64,000 nucleotides of DNA from Thalassobius sp049116315 (GTDB taxonomy: Bacteria > Pseudomonadota > Alphaproteobacteria > Rhodobacterales > Rhodobacteraceae), in NCBI GenBank assembly GCA_049116315.1, contig JAGDZD010000004.1, forward strand, positions 1 through 64,000, in the 5' to 3' direction. Under the pieces are notes generated by a model. The model had not been told where the DNA came from. It saw only the letters and a program-made list of their open reading frames with translations, and did no database searches. The translations under genes were made by a program, and so were the position numbers. Position 1 is the first letter of the stretch, and every line of letters starts with the position of its first letter. Shown here one piece after another: positions 44,397 through 53,803 of this stretch.

Positions 44397-45550
44397 TGTG
44401 GCGCTCAATCGCGTCTAACGCGCTGACTTTTCTGGTTGTCGTGTTGTTCTTGGGCGCGGGGCTGATCCTCTGGGGGCAGCGCAGCTATGAAACGGCCGGA
44501 CCTTTGCCTGAAGCCATTTGTTTGCGCGTTGAAGGCGGGTCTTCGATGAATGCTGTCAGCAAAGATCTGGCAGAGCGTGGCGCCATTGGCAGTGACATGC
44601 TGTTCCGTTTGGGCGCAGATTACACCGACAAAAGCGGCCAGCTGAAAGCCGGAAGCTTTTTGGTGCCTGAAGCCGCGTCGATGCAAGAGATTGTGGACAT
44701 CGTCACCCGTGGCGGTGCCAACACCTGTGGCACTGAGATTGTCTATCGTATTGGTGTGACGCGCAGCCAAATTGTTGTGCGTGAATTGGATCCCAACACC
44801 AACCGTTATGTTGATCAAGCTTCGTTCAACCCCGCAGTGGATGAGCAACCAGCCGCCTTTACTTCGGCTGCGGGCAAGGCAGACACCCGTCACCGGGTGG
44901 CCATGGCTGAAGGCGTGACCAGCTGGCAGGTTGTTGAAGGTTTGAAGTCGGTTGAGGTTCTCAGCGGAGAGGTTGCAGAGCTGCCCGCCGAAGGGTCGTT
45001 GGCCCCTGACAGCTATGAGGTGCGCAGTGGCGATGCCCGCACAGCAGTGTTGGCACGGATGCAAACGGCTCAGGATGCTATTCTGGAGGCCGCTTGGAAA
45101 AACCGCGTCGATGGCTTGCCGTTGAAATCCAAAGAAGAAGCCTTGATCTTGGCATCCATCATTGAAAAAGAAACCGCAATTGCCGACGAGCGTCGCACGG
45201 TTGCCAGTGTCTTTACCAATCGCTTGAACCGCGGCATTCGTCTGCAAACCGACCCAACCGTTATCTATGGGGTGACCCGGGGTGTCGGGGTTCTGGGACG
45301 CGGATTGCGCCAAAGTGAACTGCGGGGCGAAACCCCGTGGAACACCTATGTGATCAATGGTTTACCACCCACACCCATCGCCAGTCCGGGCCGTGCCAGC
45401 ATCGAAGCGGCGCTGGATCCGGCCGACACAAACTTTGTGTTCTTTGTGGCCGATGGCACCGGGGGACACGCGTTTGCCGAAACTCTGGCCGAGCACAATC
45501 GCAACGTGGCCAAGTGGCGTCAGATCGAAGCCGACCGCGCAAATCAATAA
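44396..45550 (+). CDS. mltG: Endolytic murein transglycosylase
   Basis: This 384-residue YceG/MltG protein has one N-terminal membrane helix (FLVVVLFLGAGLILWG), a LysM-like region and the catalytic YceG domain. The conserved glutamate region LASIIEKETAI lies at about 252-262, followed by the family block RLQTDPTVIYG. It cuts newly made glycan strands at the inner membrane. Its ATG overlaps the fabF stop as TGATG. A terminator follows at 45559. Confidence 0.93.
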   Translation: MWRSIASNALTFLVVVLFLGAGLILWGQRSYETAGPLPEAICLRVEGGSSMNAVSKDLAERGAIGSDMLFRLGADYTDKSGQLKAGSFLVPEAASMQEIVDIVTRGGANTCGTEIVYRIGVTRSQIVVRELDPNTNRYVDQASFNPAVDEQPAAFTSAAGKADTRHRVAMAEGVTSWQVVEGLKSVEVLSGEVAELPAEGSLAPDSYEVRSGDARTAVLARMQTAQDAILEAAWKNRVDGLPLKSKEEALILASIIEKETAIADERRTVASVFTNRLNRGIRLQTDPTVIYGVTRGVGVLGRGLRQSELRGETPWNTYVINGLPPTPIASPGRASIEAALDPADTNFVFFVADGTGGHAFAETLAEHNRNVAKWRQIEADRANQ

Positions 45551-45558
45551 GTTAAAAT

Positions 45559-45581
45559 CACCCGCCTTGGCGGGTGTTTTT
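45559..45581 (+). terminator. Rho-independent terminator after mltG
   Basis: CACCCGCC / GGCGGGTG forms an 8-bp GC-rich stem with a minimal loop followed by five T, starting 9 bp after the mltG stop. Confidence 0.88.
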
Positions 45582-45618
45582 ATATCTGCTGCAGCGTTGG
45601 GGGCCGTGAGGTCTGAGA

Positions 45619-45870
45619 CTAGCCTTCGGACAGTTTGTGACTGTCTGAGGCAGTGAGATCCAAACCATAGGCCACGCGCATCTGTTCAATGAAGTCTAAG
45701 CTGTCGTCGCTGAAGGGCGCTTTGCCTTCAAAGCTGTGCAGCACGATGCCTTCGACCAGATCGCCCAAGCCAATTTCATTGCGCGCGGCAATCGCCTTGA
45801 GCACTTGCAGCACGCGTTTTTCAATCCGCAGGCCGGTTTGTACGCGTTCGACCTTGGGAGATTTGGGCAT
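45619..45870 (-). CDS. Small probable ribbon-helix-helix protein
   Basis: This 83-residue protein begins with a basic strand and helix pattern (VERVQTGLRIEKRVLQVLKAIAARNEIGLGDLVEGIV) that fits a ribbon-helix-helix DNA-binding fold. An acidic C-terminal part follows. The ATG at 45870 has AAGGA 11 nt upstream. A perfect palindrome lies about 40 bp before the start, which suggests self-regulation. It is not clearly paired with a toxin gene. The target genes are unknown. Confidence 0.6.
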   Translation of the reverse strand: MPKSPKVERVQTGLRIEKRVLQVLKAIAARNEIGLGDLVEGIVLHSFEGKAPFSDDSLDFIEQMRVAYGLDLTASDSHKLSEG

Positions 45871-45910
45871 TTTGGCTGGTCCTTGGTGACACGTTGATTG
45901 CTGTGCAAGG

Positions 45911-45926
45911 TGGTACCAAAGTACCA
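45911..45926. promoter_or_regulatory. Palindrome upstream of the small regulator
   Basis: TGGTAC, 4-nt spacer, GTACCA is a perfect inverted repeat. It lies 41 bp upstream of the start of the ribbon-helix-helix-like gene and is a plausible operator. Confidence 0.5.
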
Positions 45927-46044
45927 AGTTTGGATCAACAAGCAAGCCATGTGCGCTCTACATCCCCGTGACCAGAAAGGGCGCGATTTAGCCAGGCTGT
46001 GGCGGGTGGTTGGCCAAAGTTGCCCATGGCCAACCAAAGAGGGT

Positions 46045-47289
46045 TTAGGCGTTCCACGCCTTGTCTTCGCCGCCCAGACCGCCGATTTGAACCCGGGTGG
46101 GCAGGCCGATGACGTCTAGGATGCTGAAGAATGGTTTGGGATCCAGTTCTTCGACGTTTTTCATTGTCTTCGCGTCCCATTCACCAGAGGCCACCAACAT
46201 GGCGGCGGCCACTGGGGGCACGCCTGCGGTATAGGAAATCCCTTGGCTGCCCACTTCTTCGTAGGCGGCTTTGTGATCTGCAACATTGTAGACAAAGACT
46301 TCGGTTTCTTTTCCGTCTTTCAGACCCTTAACCAGATCACCAATACAGGTTTTGCCGGTGTAATTTGGGGCGAGGGACGATGGATCAGGCAAGCAGGCTT
46401 TGACCACCTTCAGTGGCACCACTTCGAGACCTTCGGCGGTTGTGACGGGCTGTTCAGACAACAGGCCAATGTTTTTCAACACGGTGAAGACATTGATGTA
46501 GTGATCGCCAAATCCCATCCAGAAACGCACATCTGCCTGAGGGTAGTTGGTGGCCAGCGAATGCACTTCGTCATGGCCGGACATGTAGGATTGCGAGGGG
46601 CCAACCACTGGCAGATCCCAGACTTTCCCCACTTCGAACATGGTGTTTTCCTGCCACTCACCTTGCTGCCAAGAATAGACGGTGCCGGTGAATTCACGGA
46701 AGTTGATTTCTGGATCAAAGTTGGTGGCGAAATACTGGCCGTGGTTGCCTGCATTGATATCGACGATATCGATCGATTGCACCTCGTCCAGCATGTCCGC
46801 GCCAAAGCGGGCATAGGCGTTCACAACGCCGGGATCAAAACCTGCGCCAAGAATGGCTGTGATGCCTTTTTCGGTGCACAGGTCACGCTTTTTCCATTCG
46901 TAGTTTGCATACCAAGGCGGGGTTTCACAGATTTTGTCGGGCTCTTCGTGAATGGCTGTGTCGATATAGGCCGCGCCGGTTTCGATGCAGCCATCCAGAA
47001 CGTGCATGTTCACAAAGGCAGTGCCAACATTGATCACAATCTCTGCGCCGGTGTCGCGGATCAGCGCGGCGACATCCGCAGATTTGGTGGCATCAACTTG
47101 GTGTGCGCTGAGAACGCCCTCAATCTTCATGGCGTCCTTTTCACGGACAGAGTCTAGGATCGCCTCACATTTCGAGAGCGTCCGGCTGGCGATATGGATA
47201 TCGCCCAGCACATCGTTGTTCTGAGCGCATTTATGCGCCACGACCTGTGCGACGCCACCTGCGCCGATGATGAGAACGTTCTTTTTCAA
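46045..47289 (-). CDS. Carboxynorspermidine synthase (saccharopine dehydrogenase family)
   Basis: This 414-residue NAD(P)H-dependent enzyme joins a diamine to aspartate semialdehyde to form carboxynorspermidine or carboxyspermidine. A Rossmann motif IIGAGGVA is at residues 7-14. The length matches the known Vibrio enzyme. The start is a TTG at 47289, with a G-run (AAAGGGGG) about 9 nt upstream; no ATG in frame fits. The decarboxylase gene lies directly upstream, 40 bp away, on the same strand. The product (norspermidine or spermidine) cannot be decided from sequence. Confidence 0.85.
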   Translation of the reverse strand: MKKNVLIIGAGGVAQVVAHKCAQNNDVLGDIHIASRTLSKCEAILDSVREKDAMKIEGVLSAHQVDATKSADVAALIRDTGAEIVINVGTAFVNMHVLDGCIETGAAYIDTAIHEEPDKICETPPWYANYEWKKRDLCTEKGITAILGAGFDPGVVNAYARFGADMLDEVQSIDIVDINAGNHGQYFATNFDPEINFREFTGTVYSWQQGEWQENTMFEVGKVWDLPVVGPSQSYMSGHDEVHSLATNYPQADVRFWMGFGDHYINVFTVLKNIGLLSEQPVTTAEGLEVVPLKVVKACLPDPSSLAPNYTGKTCIGDLVKGLKDGKETEVFVYNVADHKAAYEEVGSQGISYTAGVPPVAAAMLVASGEWDAKTMKNVEELDPKPFFSILDVIGLPTRVQIGGLGGEDKAWNA

Positions 47290-47329
47290 TTCAAAAGACC
47301 CCCTTTGGGTTTCTTGGGTTATAGACCTG

Positions 47330-48427
47330 TTAGGACAGGGCCGATTTAAAGTCGGAATAGCCAAAGTCGCGTTGAAGACGGATTGAACCGTCTAACTCTT
47401 TGATGGCGATGGCTGGCATTTTGACGCCATTGAACCAGTTCTTTTTGACCATGGTGTAGCCCGCAGCATCTTGGATCGAGAGGCGGTCGCCTGTTTTGAG
47501 TGGCCGTTCAAATTTGAACTCGCCAAAGATGTCCCCGGCCAAGCAAGATTTGCCGCAGATCATCCAATCGTGCGGCCCGGCATTGGGCAAGACCTTTGCG
47601 TTTTCGCGATAGATCAGGAGGTCCAGCATATGGGCCTCGATGGAGCTGTCGACGATGGCAAGATCTTTGCCATTGTTCAACGTATCCAGCACCGAGACTT
47701 CGAGTGTGGTTGAATTTGTAACGGCCGCTTCGCCGGGTTCTAGATAGACTTGAACCGCGTTGTCGCCGGCAAAACGTTTGAGACGTTCCGCAAGTTTATC
47801 AAGAGGATAGCCGTCGCCCGTAAAGTGAATTCCGCCTCCTAGGCTGATCCACTCCATACGTTTGATCAAAGCTCCAAATCGATCCTCGATATGGGTCAAC
47901 ATTTCATCAAAGCGATCAAAATCGTCGTTCTCACAATTGTTGTGGAACATAAAACCGCTGATGAGGTCAGCGATTGGTTCAATGGCTTGGGGCGTGTGTT
48001 CCCCCAAGCGGGAAAACGGGCGTGCGGGGTCGGCCAGATCAAAATCGCTGGTGGACACGCCGGGATTGACCCGCAACCCCCGCAGATGACCTTGAGACTG
48101 AGGCTCGAACCGCAACAGCTGGGCAGCTGAATTAAAGATCAATTTGTCAGATGAGGCCAGAACCTCGTCGATTTCGTGATCGGCCCATGCCACGGAATAG
48201 GCATGGGTTTCGCCGGGAAAGGTTTCCCGACCCAGTTTGACCTCGTAGAGCGACGAAGACGTGGTGCCATCCATATAGGTCGACATGAAATCAAACACGC
48301 CCCAACCCGCAAAGCATTTGAGCGCCAAAAGCGCTTTGGCACCAGATTGTTGGCGGAGGTGGGCGATCTTCTCGAGATTTGGAAGAAGGCGTGATTTGTC
48401 GATCAGGTAATAGGGAGTTTGCAGCAT
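47330..48427 (-). CDS. nspC: Carboxynorspermidine decarboxylase
   Basis: This 365-residue PLP-dependent decarboxylase of the alanine racemase-fold group makes norspermidine or spermidine from the carboxy precursor. The PLP lysine is K37 in LALKCFAGW. Further family blocks are ISLGGGIHF and LEPGEAAV. The ATG at 48427 gives the family length; the frame runs back another 153 codons but that part has no family similarity. The synthase follows after 40 bp. The GTA cluster starts on the other strand beyond 48734. Confidence 0.9.
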   Translation of the reverse strand: MLQTPYYLIDKSRLLPNLEKIAHLRQQSGAKALLALKCFAGWGVFDFMSTYMDGTTSSSLYEVKLGRETFPGETHAYSVAWADHEIDEVLASSDKLIFNSAAQLLRFEPQSQGHLRGLRVNPGVSTSDFDLADPARPFSRLGEHTPQAIEPIADLISGFMFHNNCENDDFDRFDEMLTHIEDRFGALIKRMEWISLGGGIHFTGDGYPLDKLAERLKRFAGDNAVQVYLEPGEAAVTNSTTLEVSVLDTLNNGKDLAIVDSSIEAHMLDLLIYRENAKVLPNAGPHDWMICGKSCLAGDIFGEFKFERPLKTGDRLSIQDAAGYTMVKKNWFNGVKMPAIAIKELDGSIRLQRDFGYSDFKSALS

Positions 48428-48734
48428 CAGGCGACGGTCCTTGAGCAGAAGCGACACACAAGTGTGATTAGTGCCGTCAGTTAGCGATGGAAATCGCTTG
48501 GCGCAATCCAAATTTTGGCTTTGCGAAAAATCATCTGTCGGTATCGGGCTTGGGATCAGGGTTTGTGCCTGAACTTGGCGAAGTAGAACGCCGCCGTCTT
48601 GGGGCAGCGGACGCACCGGTAGGATGTTGCGCAGGGATCCAAGGTACGGTGAAGGCGCTGGAGACCCGCAGCTGATCGTTTTGGTTGGAGGTGGAGTTTG
48701 TGCGGAGGTCACGCATGAGGCAAAGCGAGCAAAC
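48428..48734. other. Divergent intergenic region between nspC and the GTA cluster
   Basis: This 307-bp stretch must hold the promoters of both the polyamine operon and the GTA genes. No gene is supported, and I could not identify a definite promoter or regulator site. Confidence 0.5.
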
Positions 48735-49076
48735 ATGACATTGATCAAACCAGACGAAGAGACCTTTGCGATGGCCGAGACTTTGGCGGATGTCGAAGAG
48801 GTGCTGCTGGACCTGAAGTCGGATGTGAAACAGCTGCAAGCGCGGCTGCGCGCGGGGGAAATCGCCGCGATCAAAGAAACCAACAAATTGACGGTGGATT
48901 TGAGGGCTTGGCTGAAGATCGCCTATGAACTGGAGGCAAATTTCTATGAACGACAACGAAAACAAGCAGGAATCGAGCGTGGATACGCCGTCGATTTTGA
49001 CGCCGCACGGGATCAGATCCGGTGCCGGTTGGATCGGCTCCGCCGATGTTGCCGTTCAGACGGCCTTTCTGGATGA
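48735..49076 (+). CDS. GTA g1, small terminase-like protein
   Basis: This 113-residue protein is mostly helical (DVEEVLLDLKSDVKQLQARLRAG) and fits GTA ORFg1, which acts with the large terminase in DNA packaging. It starts at the ATG at 48735. It overlaps the large terminase gene by 131 bp in another frame, an overlap also seen in other GTA clusters. The C-terminal part that overlaps is arginine- and cysteine-rich, as expected for a region read over another gene. Confidence 0.8.
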   Translation: MTLIKPDEETFAMAETLADVEEVLLDLKSDVKQLQARLRAGEIAAIKETNKLTVDLRAWLKIAYELEANFYERQRKQAGIERGYAVDFDAARDQIRCRLDRLRRCCRSDGLSG

Positions 49077-50355
49077 ATTGAGCCCCGGCGAGTTGTTGGC
49101 ATTGCCTTATCTATTTGAATTCTGGGCGATGGATCATCAGTTGCCACCCGAAGGGGATTGGCGCACCTGGGTGATCATGGGCGGCCGAGGGGCTGGGAAA
49201 ACGCGGGCAGGGGCGGAATGGGTTCGCGCCGCCGTCGAAGGGGCAAAACCACTTGATCCGGGGCGCGCGCAACGTGTGGCGATTGTGGGGGAAACCATCG
49301 ATCAGGCGCGGGAAATCATGGTGTTTGGTGAAAGCGGTATCTTGGCCTGTTCGCCCCCTGATCGACGGCCGGATTGGCACGCGGGGCGGCGTATGCTGAC
49401 CTGGTCAAACGGGGCAACAGCGCATGTTTTTTCTGCCTATGACCCCGAAAGCCTGCGCGGGCCTCAATTTGATGCGGCTTGGGTGGATGAGTTGGCAAAG
49501 TGGCCCAAGGCCCAAGACACTTGGGACATGTTGCAGTTTGGATTGCGCCTTGGCACGCGCCCTCAGGTCTGCGCCACCACAACGCCGCGCAATGTCGAGG
49601 TGCTGAAAAGCTTGCTGAAGCGCGCTTCAACTGTGGTGACCCATGCCCCAACCGAAGCCAATCGGGCCAATTTGGCCGAGAGCTTCTTGGAAGAGGTGCG
49701 CACGCGATATGCTGGCACCCGGTTGGGGCGACAAGAATTGGATGGCGTGCTGCTGGAAGAGGTGCAGGGGGCGCTATGGACCTCGGCAATGATCGAGGCG
49801 CAGCGGGTCGAGATGGTGCCAGATCTGGATCGTATCGTGGTGGCTGTGGATCCGCCGGTCAGTGCGCATTCAAGGTCTGACGAATGTGGGATTGTTGTGG
49901 TTGGGGCCGTCACCCAAGGTCCGGTGCAAAACTGGCGCGCTTATGTTTTGGAAGACGCCAGTTTGGGGGCGGCCAGCCCCACAACGTGGGCCCGCAAAGC
50001 CATCGAGATGATGGAGAAGTGGGGGGCAGAGCGTTTGGTTGCCGAAGTGAACCAAGGGGGAGATCTGGTTGAAGCTGTGGTGCGCCAGATCGATCCGCTG
50101 GTGCCGTTTCAAAAAGTGCATGCCTCAAAGGGTAAAGGCGCGCGCGCAGAGCCTGTGGCGGCGCTATATGAGCAGGGACGTGTGTTCCACGCCAGAGATT
50201 GTGGGGCGCTGGAAGATCAGATGTGTGCGATGACCGCACAAGGATTTCAAGCCAAGGGCAGCCCGGATCGGGTGGATGCGCTGGTCTGGGCCTTGCATGA
50301 ACTGATCCTTGTTCCCAGCGCTTCTTGGCGGGTGCCGACGGTGCGTTCGCTGTGA
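48946..50355 (+). CDS. GTA g2, large terminase
   Basis: This 469-residue packaging motor has Walker A GGRGAGKT at residues 79-86, a Walker B region (FDAAWVDELAKW) and a C-terminal nuclease domain with acidic residues (VVAVDPPVSAHSRSDECG, LVAEVNQGGD, DRVDALVWAL). The ATG at 48946 has GGAGG about 8 nt upstream; an ATG at 48925 lacks one. In GTAs the terminase cuts DNA without sequence preference. It follows g1 with a large overlap. Confidence 0.95.
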   Translation: MNDNENKQESSVDTPSILTPHGIRSGAGWIGSADVAVQTAFLDELSPGELLALPYLFEFWAMDHQLPPEGDWRTWVIMGGRGAGKTRAGAEWVRAAVEGAKPLDPGRAQRVAIVGETIDQAREIMVFGESGILACSPPDRRPDWHAGRRMLTWSNGATAHVFSAYDPESLRGPQFDAAWVDELAKWPKAQDTWDMLQFGLRLGTRPQVCATTTPRNVEVLKSLLKRASTVVTHAPTEANRANLAESFLEEVRTRYAGTRLGRQELDGVLLEEVQGALWTSAMIEAQRVEMVPDLDRIVVAVDPPVSAHSRSDECGIVVVGAVTQGPVQNWRAYVLEDASLGAASPTTWARKAIEMMEKWGAERLVAEVNQGGDLVEAVVRQIDPLVPFQKVHASKGKGARAEPVAALYEQGRVFHARDCGALEDQMCAMTAQGFQAKGSPDRVDALVWALHELILVPSASWRVPTVRSL

Positions 50356-50472
50356 TCCGAGCTTGTTAAACTTTTAATAGCATTGTTGTCACAAGGCCGA
50401 GGCGACTTGGCGCAGACAGAGTTCGATTTGGCCTGACTGGGTCAATCACCAGACACAAGGAGCATCACGGGA

Positions 50473-51660
50473 ATGGTTTTCCAAATCTTCCGGAGCACGC
50501 AAAACAGCCAAGCGCCCGAGGTCAAGGCCAGCGCGGCAGGACCGGTTGTTGCCATGCAAGGCGCAGGGCGTGTCGCCTGGAGCCCACGCGACACAAGCTC
50601 TTTGATCCGCACCGGATTTACCGGCAACCCAGTTGGGTTTCGCTGTGTGAAAATGATTGCGGAAGCGGCGGCGGCTTTGCCTTTGGTCTTGCAGGATCGT
50701 CAGCAACGTTTTGATACCCATCCTGTCTTGGCGCTGGTGTCGCACCCCAACCCGGTTCAAGGGCGCGCTGAGTTGCTAGAGGCGCTCTATGCGCAGCTGC
50801 TGTTGTCGGGCAATGCCTATGTCGAGGCGGTAATGGGGCAGTCTACGGTGCCAAGCGAATTGCATGTGCTGCGCTCAGATCGGATGCGCTTGGTGCCGGG
50901 AAATGATGGCTGGCCTGTGGCCTATGAATATGCGGTGAACGGGCGCAAACATCGGTTTGACATGCGCAATGATGCGCCGCCGATCTGTCATATCCGCGCC
51001 TTTCATCCACAAGACGATCACTATGGGTTCTCTCCGATGCAAGCCGCTGCGCAGGCTTTGGATGTGCACAATAGCGCATCGCGGTGGTCCAAAGCTTTGT
51101 TGGACAATGCGGCGCGGCCTTCGGGGGCGATTGTGTACAAAGGCGCCGAAGGTCAAGGCAGTCTGAACACCGATCAATATGATCGTTTGGTGTCAGAGAT
51201 GGAAAGCCATCATCAAGGCGCACGCAATGCGGGACGTCCGATGCTGTTGGAAGGTGGGTTGGATTGGAAGCCCATGGGCTTTTCACCCAGCGACATGGAA
51301 TTCCAGAAAACCAAGGAAAGTGCTGCGCGCGAAATCGCCTTGGCGTTTGGTGTGCCGCCGATGTTGTTGGGTGTGGCTGGGGATGCGACCTATGCCAATT
51401 ACCAAGAGGCCAACCGGGCGTTTTACCGACTGACGGTGCTGCCTTTGGTGCACAAGGTGACATCGCGCTTGGCAGAATGGCTGTCGCTTCACGTCAACGA
51501 GGCATTGGATCTGCGGCCGGATTTGGATCAAGTCTCTGCACTGGGGGCGGAGCGCGATGCGCAGTGGCGACGCGTGTCCGAGGCCGCGTTTCTGACAGAT
51601 GCGGAAAAGCGGGCGATGCTGGGGTTGCCACCATTGAGTGGAGACCTTGATGCGGGATGA
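50473..51660 (+). CDS. GTA g3, portal protein
   Basis: This 395-residue HK97-type portal protein forms the ring through which DNA enters the head. Family blocks include the N-terminal RTGFTGNPVGFRCVKMIAEA, LLLSGNAYVE and AFGVPPMLLGVAGDATYANY. A 117-bp gap separates it from the terminase, the largest but one inside the cluster. It overlaps g3.5 by 11 bp. Confidence 0.95.
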   Translation: MVFQIFRSTQNSQAPEVKASAAGPVVAMQGAGRVAWSPRDTSSLIRTGFTGNPVGFRCVKMIAEAAAALPLVLQDRQQRFDTHPVLALVSHPNPVQGRAELLEALYAQLLLSGNAYVEAVMGQSTVPSELHVLRSDRMRLVPGNDGWPVAYEYAVNGRKHRFDMRNDAPPICHIRAFHPQDDHYGFSPMQAAAQALDVHNSASRWSKALLDNAARPSGAIVYKGAEGQGSLNTDQYDRLVSEMESHHQGARNAGRPMLLEGGLDWKPMGFSPSDMEFQKTKESAAREIALAFGVPPMLLGVAGDATYANYQEANRAFYRLTVLPLVHKVTSRLAEWLSLHVNEALDLRPDLDQVSALGAERDAQWRRVSEAAFLTDAEKRAMLGLPPLSGDLDAG

Positions 51661-51874
51661 TCGAGCAGGGTTTGAACCATTTGATTGTGCGCCCGGGCTG
51701 CGATTGGAAGCCCATGAGCGCGTGAGCAAGCTGCAATTTGATGGGCTGAACCGTCGGATTGAAAAGTTGGAAATCGAGATGGAAAAGTTGGAACGCCGCC
51801 TGTGGCTGGCTGTGTATGGCGTGGTCGGAGTGATCTTGGCCCAAGCCATCCAATCGTTGATGCAATTGCCATGA
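51650..51874 (+). CDS. GTA g3.5, small coiled-coil membrane protein
   Basis: This 74-residue protein has a charged coiled coil (LNRRIEKLEIEMEKLERR, about 32-50) followed by one hydrophobic helix (LAVYGVVGVILAQAI). It matches GTA g3.5 in place and layout. GGAG lies about 8 nt before the ATG. It overlaps the portal gene at its start. Its role in the particle is not known to me. Confidence 0.8.
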   Translation: MRDDRAGFEPFDCAPGLRLEAHERVSKLQFDGLNRRIEKLEIEMEKLERRLWLAVYGVVGVILAQAIQSLMQLP

Positions 51875-51885
51875 AAGGGATGACA

Positions 51886-52437
51886 ATGGATAGCGGTCTT
51901 GAAATGAAGTTTTCGAGCTTTGGCAATGGTTTGTCGGTCACTGATCAAGCAGAGATCGAAGGATATGCCAGCTATTTTGGTCAACCGGACCAAGGCAATG
52001 ATGTGGTTCAAAAGGGGGCGTATGCGCACTCGCTCGCGGCGTCAAAACGGACCAACCGCGCCATCAAAATGCTGTGGCAGCATGATCCTGCACAGCCCAT
52101 CGGCATTTGGACAGAGGTGCGAGAAGACGACACCGGTCTTTATGTCAAAGGACGGCTGCTGGAGAGCGTCAGCAAGGGGCGCGAGGCGATCGAGTTGATC
52201 CGGGCCGGTGCCATTGATGGCCTGTCCATTGGCTATCGCACCAAGCGGGCCAAAACCTCGGACAAGGGGCAGCGCGTGTTGACCGAGTTGGAGCTTTGGG
52301 AAGTGTCGCTTGTGACCTTTCCGATGCTGCCCGAGGCCCGCGTGGGCGCAAAGTCGACAGTCACTTTGGGACAAGAGTTGCGCGACATCACTGCGCTGTT
52401 TGAAAGCGCCAAACGGGATTTGTTGGCGCAGCCTTAA
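51886..52437 (+). CDS. GTA g4, prohead protease
   Basis: This 183-residue HK97-type prohead protease removes the capsid protein's scaffold segment. Catalytic histidine and serine candidates lie in MLWQHDP and DGLSIGY. The ATG at 51886 follows AAAGGGA at short spacing; two ATGs just upstream overlap that site. The capsid gene follows after 35 bp. Confidence 0.92.
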   Translation: MDSGLEMKFSSFGNGLSVTDQAEIEGYASYFGQPDQGNDVVQKGAYAHSLAASKRTNRAIKMLWQHDPAQPIGIWTEVREDDTGLYVKGRLLESVSKGREAIELIRAGAIDGLSIGYRTKRAKTSDKGQRVLTELELWEVSLVTFPMLPEARVGAKSTVTLGQELRDITALFESAKRDLLAQP

Positions 52438-52472
52438 CCACAGGCCAATCCATTACATTGAAAGGGATGTCT

Positions 52473-53648
52473 ATGACCAAGAAGCAGTCTTGGGCCGGAG
52501 AAGATTTGTCTTTGGCCACCGAAATGAAAACCGCAGTGTCAGGTTTTGTAAGCGAGTTCAAAGGCTTTCAGGCCGATGTTCAGAAACGAATTCAAAAACA
52601 GGAAGAGCGACTGTCCATGCTAGATCGTAAATCGTTTGCCCCGGTTCGCCCGGTTTTGTCCGCCGCAGCCGAAGAAGAAGTGCCACATCAAAAAGCCTTT
52701 GCCGCTTATTTGCGCTCGGGGGATGATGATGCGCTGCGCGGTCTGGAGCTGGAGGCAAAATCCTTGTCCAGCGCCGTGAACAGCGAAGGGGGTTATCTGA
52801 TTGATCCCCAGACTGCGGACACCATCAAAAGCGTGCTGCATTCCGGGGCCTCCATTCGGCACATTGCCAATGTTGTTGCTGTTGAGGCGACCTCTTTTGA
52901 CGTGCTGATCGACCATTCTGATGTGGGACACGGGTGGGCCAGCGAAGTGGCCGACACCAGCGAAACCTCTACGCCGGTGATTGATCGCATCACAATTCCT
53001 TTGCATGAATTGTCCGCTCTGCCCAAAGCCAGCCAACGCTTGTTGGATGACAGTGCCTTTGACATCGAAGGTTGGTTGGCCGGGCGCATCGCTGATAAGT
53101 TTGCCCGCGCCGAAGCTGCGGCCTTTGTCAGCGGTGATGGGGTAGATAAACCCACCGGGTTTTTGACCCACACTGCGGTGGACAACGATGTTTGGACTTG
53201 GGGCAACCTTGGTTACGTGCCCACGGGGGTGGACGGTGACCTTGAGGATGCATCGGTGTTGGTGGATCTGGTCTATGCGCTTGGCGCTGAATACCGGGCC
53301 AACGCGTCGTTTGTGCTGAATTCAAAAACGGCAGGTAACATTCGCAAGCTGCGCGATGCCGATGGCCGCTTTTTGTGGTCGGACGGTCTGGCGGCGGCAG
53401 AGCCGGCACGTTTGTTGGGCTATCCAGTGTTGATTGCAGAAGACATGCCTGATGTCGCTTCTGGAGCGGATGCTATTGCTTTTGGTGATTTTTCAGCCGG
53501 ATACACAGTGGCCGAGCGTCCAGACCTGCGGGTTCTGCGCGACCCCTTTAGCGCGAAACCTCATGTGTTGTTCTATGCCACAAAACGGGTTGGCGGCGAC
53601 GTAAGCGACTTTGCTGCGATTAAATTGCTGCGGTTCGCCACTGCGTAA
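52473..53648 (+). CDS. GTA g5, major capsid protein
   Basis: This 391-residue HK97-fold protein has an N-terminal coiled-coil scaffold region (about 10-50) that the protease is expected to cut off near residue 100. The capsid core follows (SEGGYLIDPQTADTIKSVL, LLDDSAFDIEGWLAGRIADKF, ARLLGYPVLIAEDMPDVA). The ATG at 52473 follows AAAGGGA. It is expected to be the most abundant particle protein. Confidence 0.96.
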   Translation: MTKKQSWAGEDLSLATEMKTAVSGFVSEFKGFQADVQKRIQKQEERLSMLDRKSFAPVRPVLSAAAEEEVPHQKAFAAYLRSGDDDALRGLELEAKSLSSAVNSEGGYLIDPQTADTIKSVLHSGASIRHIANVVAVEATSFDVLIDHSDVGHGWASEVADTSETSTPVIDRITIPLHELSALPKASQRLLDDSAFDIEGWLAGRIADKFARAEAAAFVSGDGVDKPTGFLTHTAVDNDVWTWGNLGYVPTGVDGDLEDASVLVDLVYALGAEYRANASFVLNSKTAGNIRKLRDADGRFLWSDGLAAAEPARLLGYPVLIAEDMPDVASGADAIAFGDFSAGYTVAERPDLRVLRDPFSAKPHVLFYATKRVGGDVSDFAAIKLLRFATA

Positions 53649-53803
53649 GCAGCGGTGAAGGCGGGGCCGGTCTGATGGCTGGTCCCGCGGCGCGCGCGAC
53701 CCATTGGGACTAGTGTTGCCCAGCTGTTTCCTCCGCCCAAGCAACGCTGAAGGCGCGCGCCTTTCCATCCAAGGGGACCGAATAGTTTCGGAGTACATCC
53801 ATC

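Noticed and set aside
46243..47157. 304-codon plus-strand frame opposite the carboxynorspermidine synthase
   Set aside because: Shadow frame; the minus-strand protein has a clear Rossmann motif and an operon partner.
47330..48886. Longer nspC product starting at 48886
   Set aside because: The extra 153 residues have no family similarity, and the ATG at 48427 gives the usual length.
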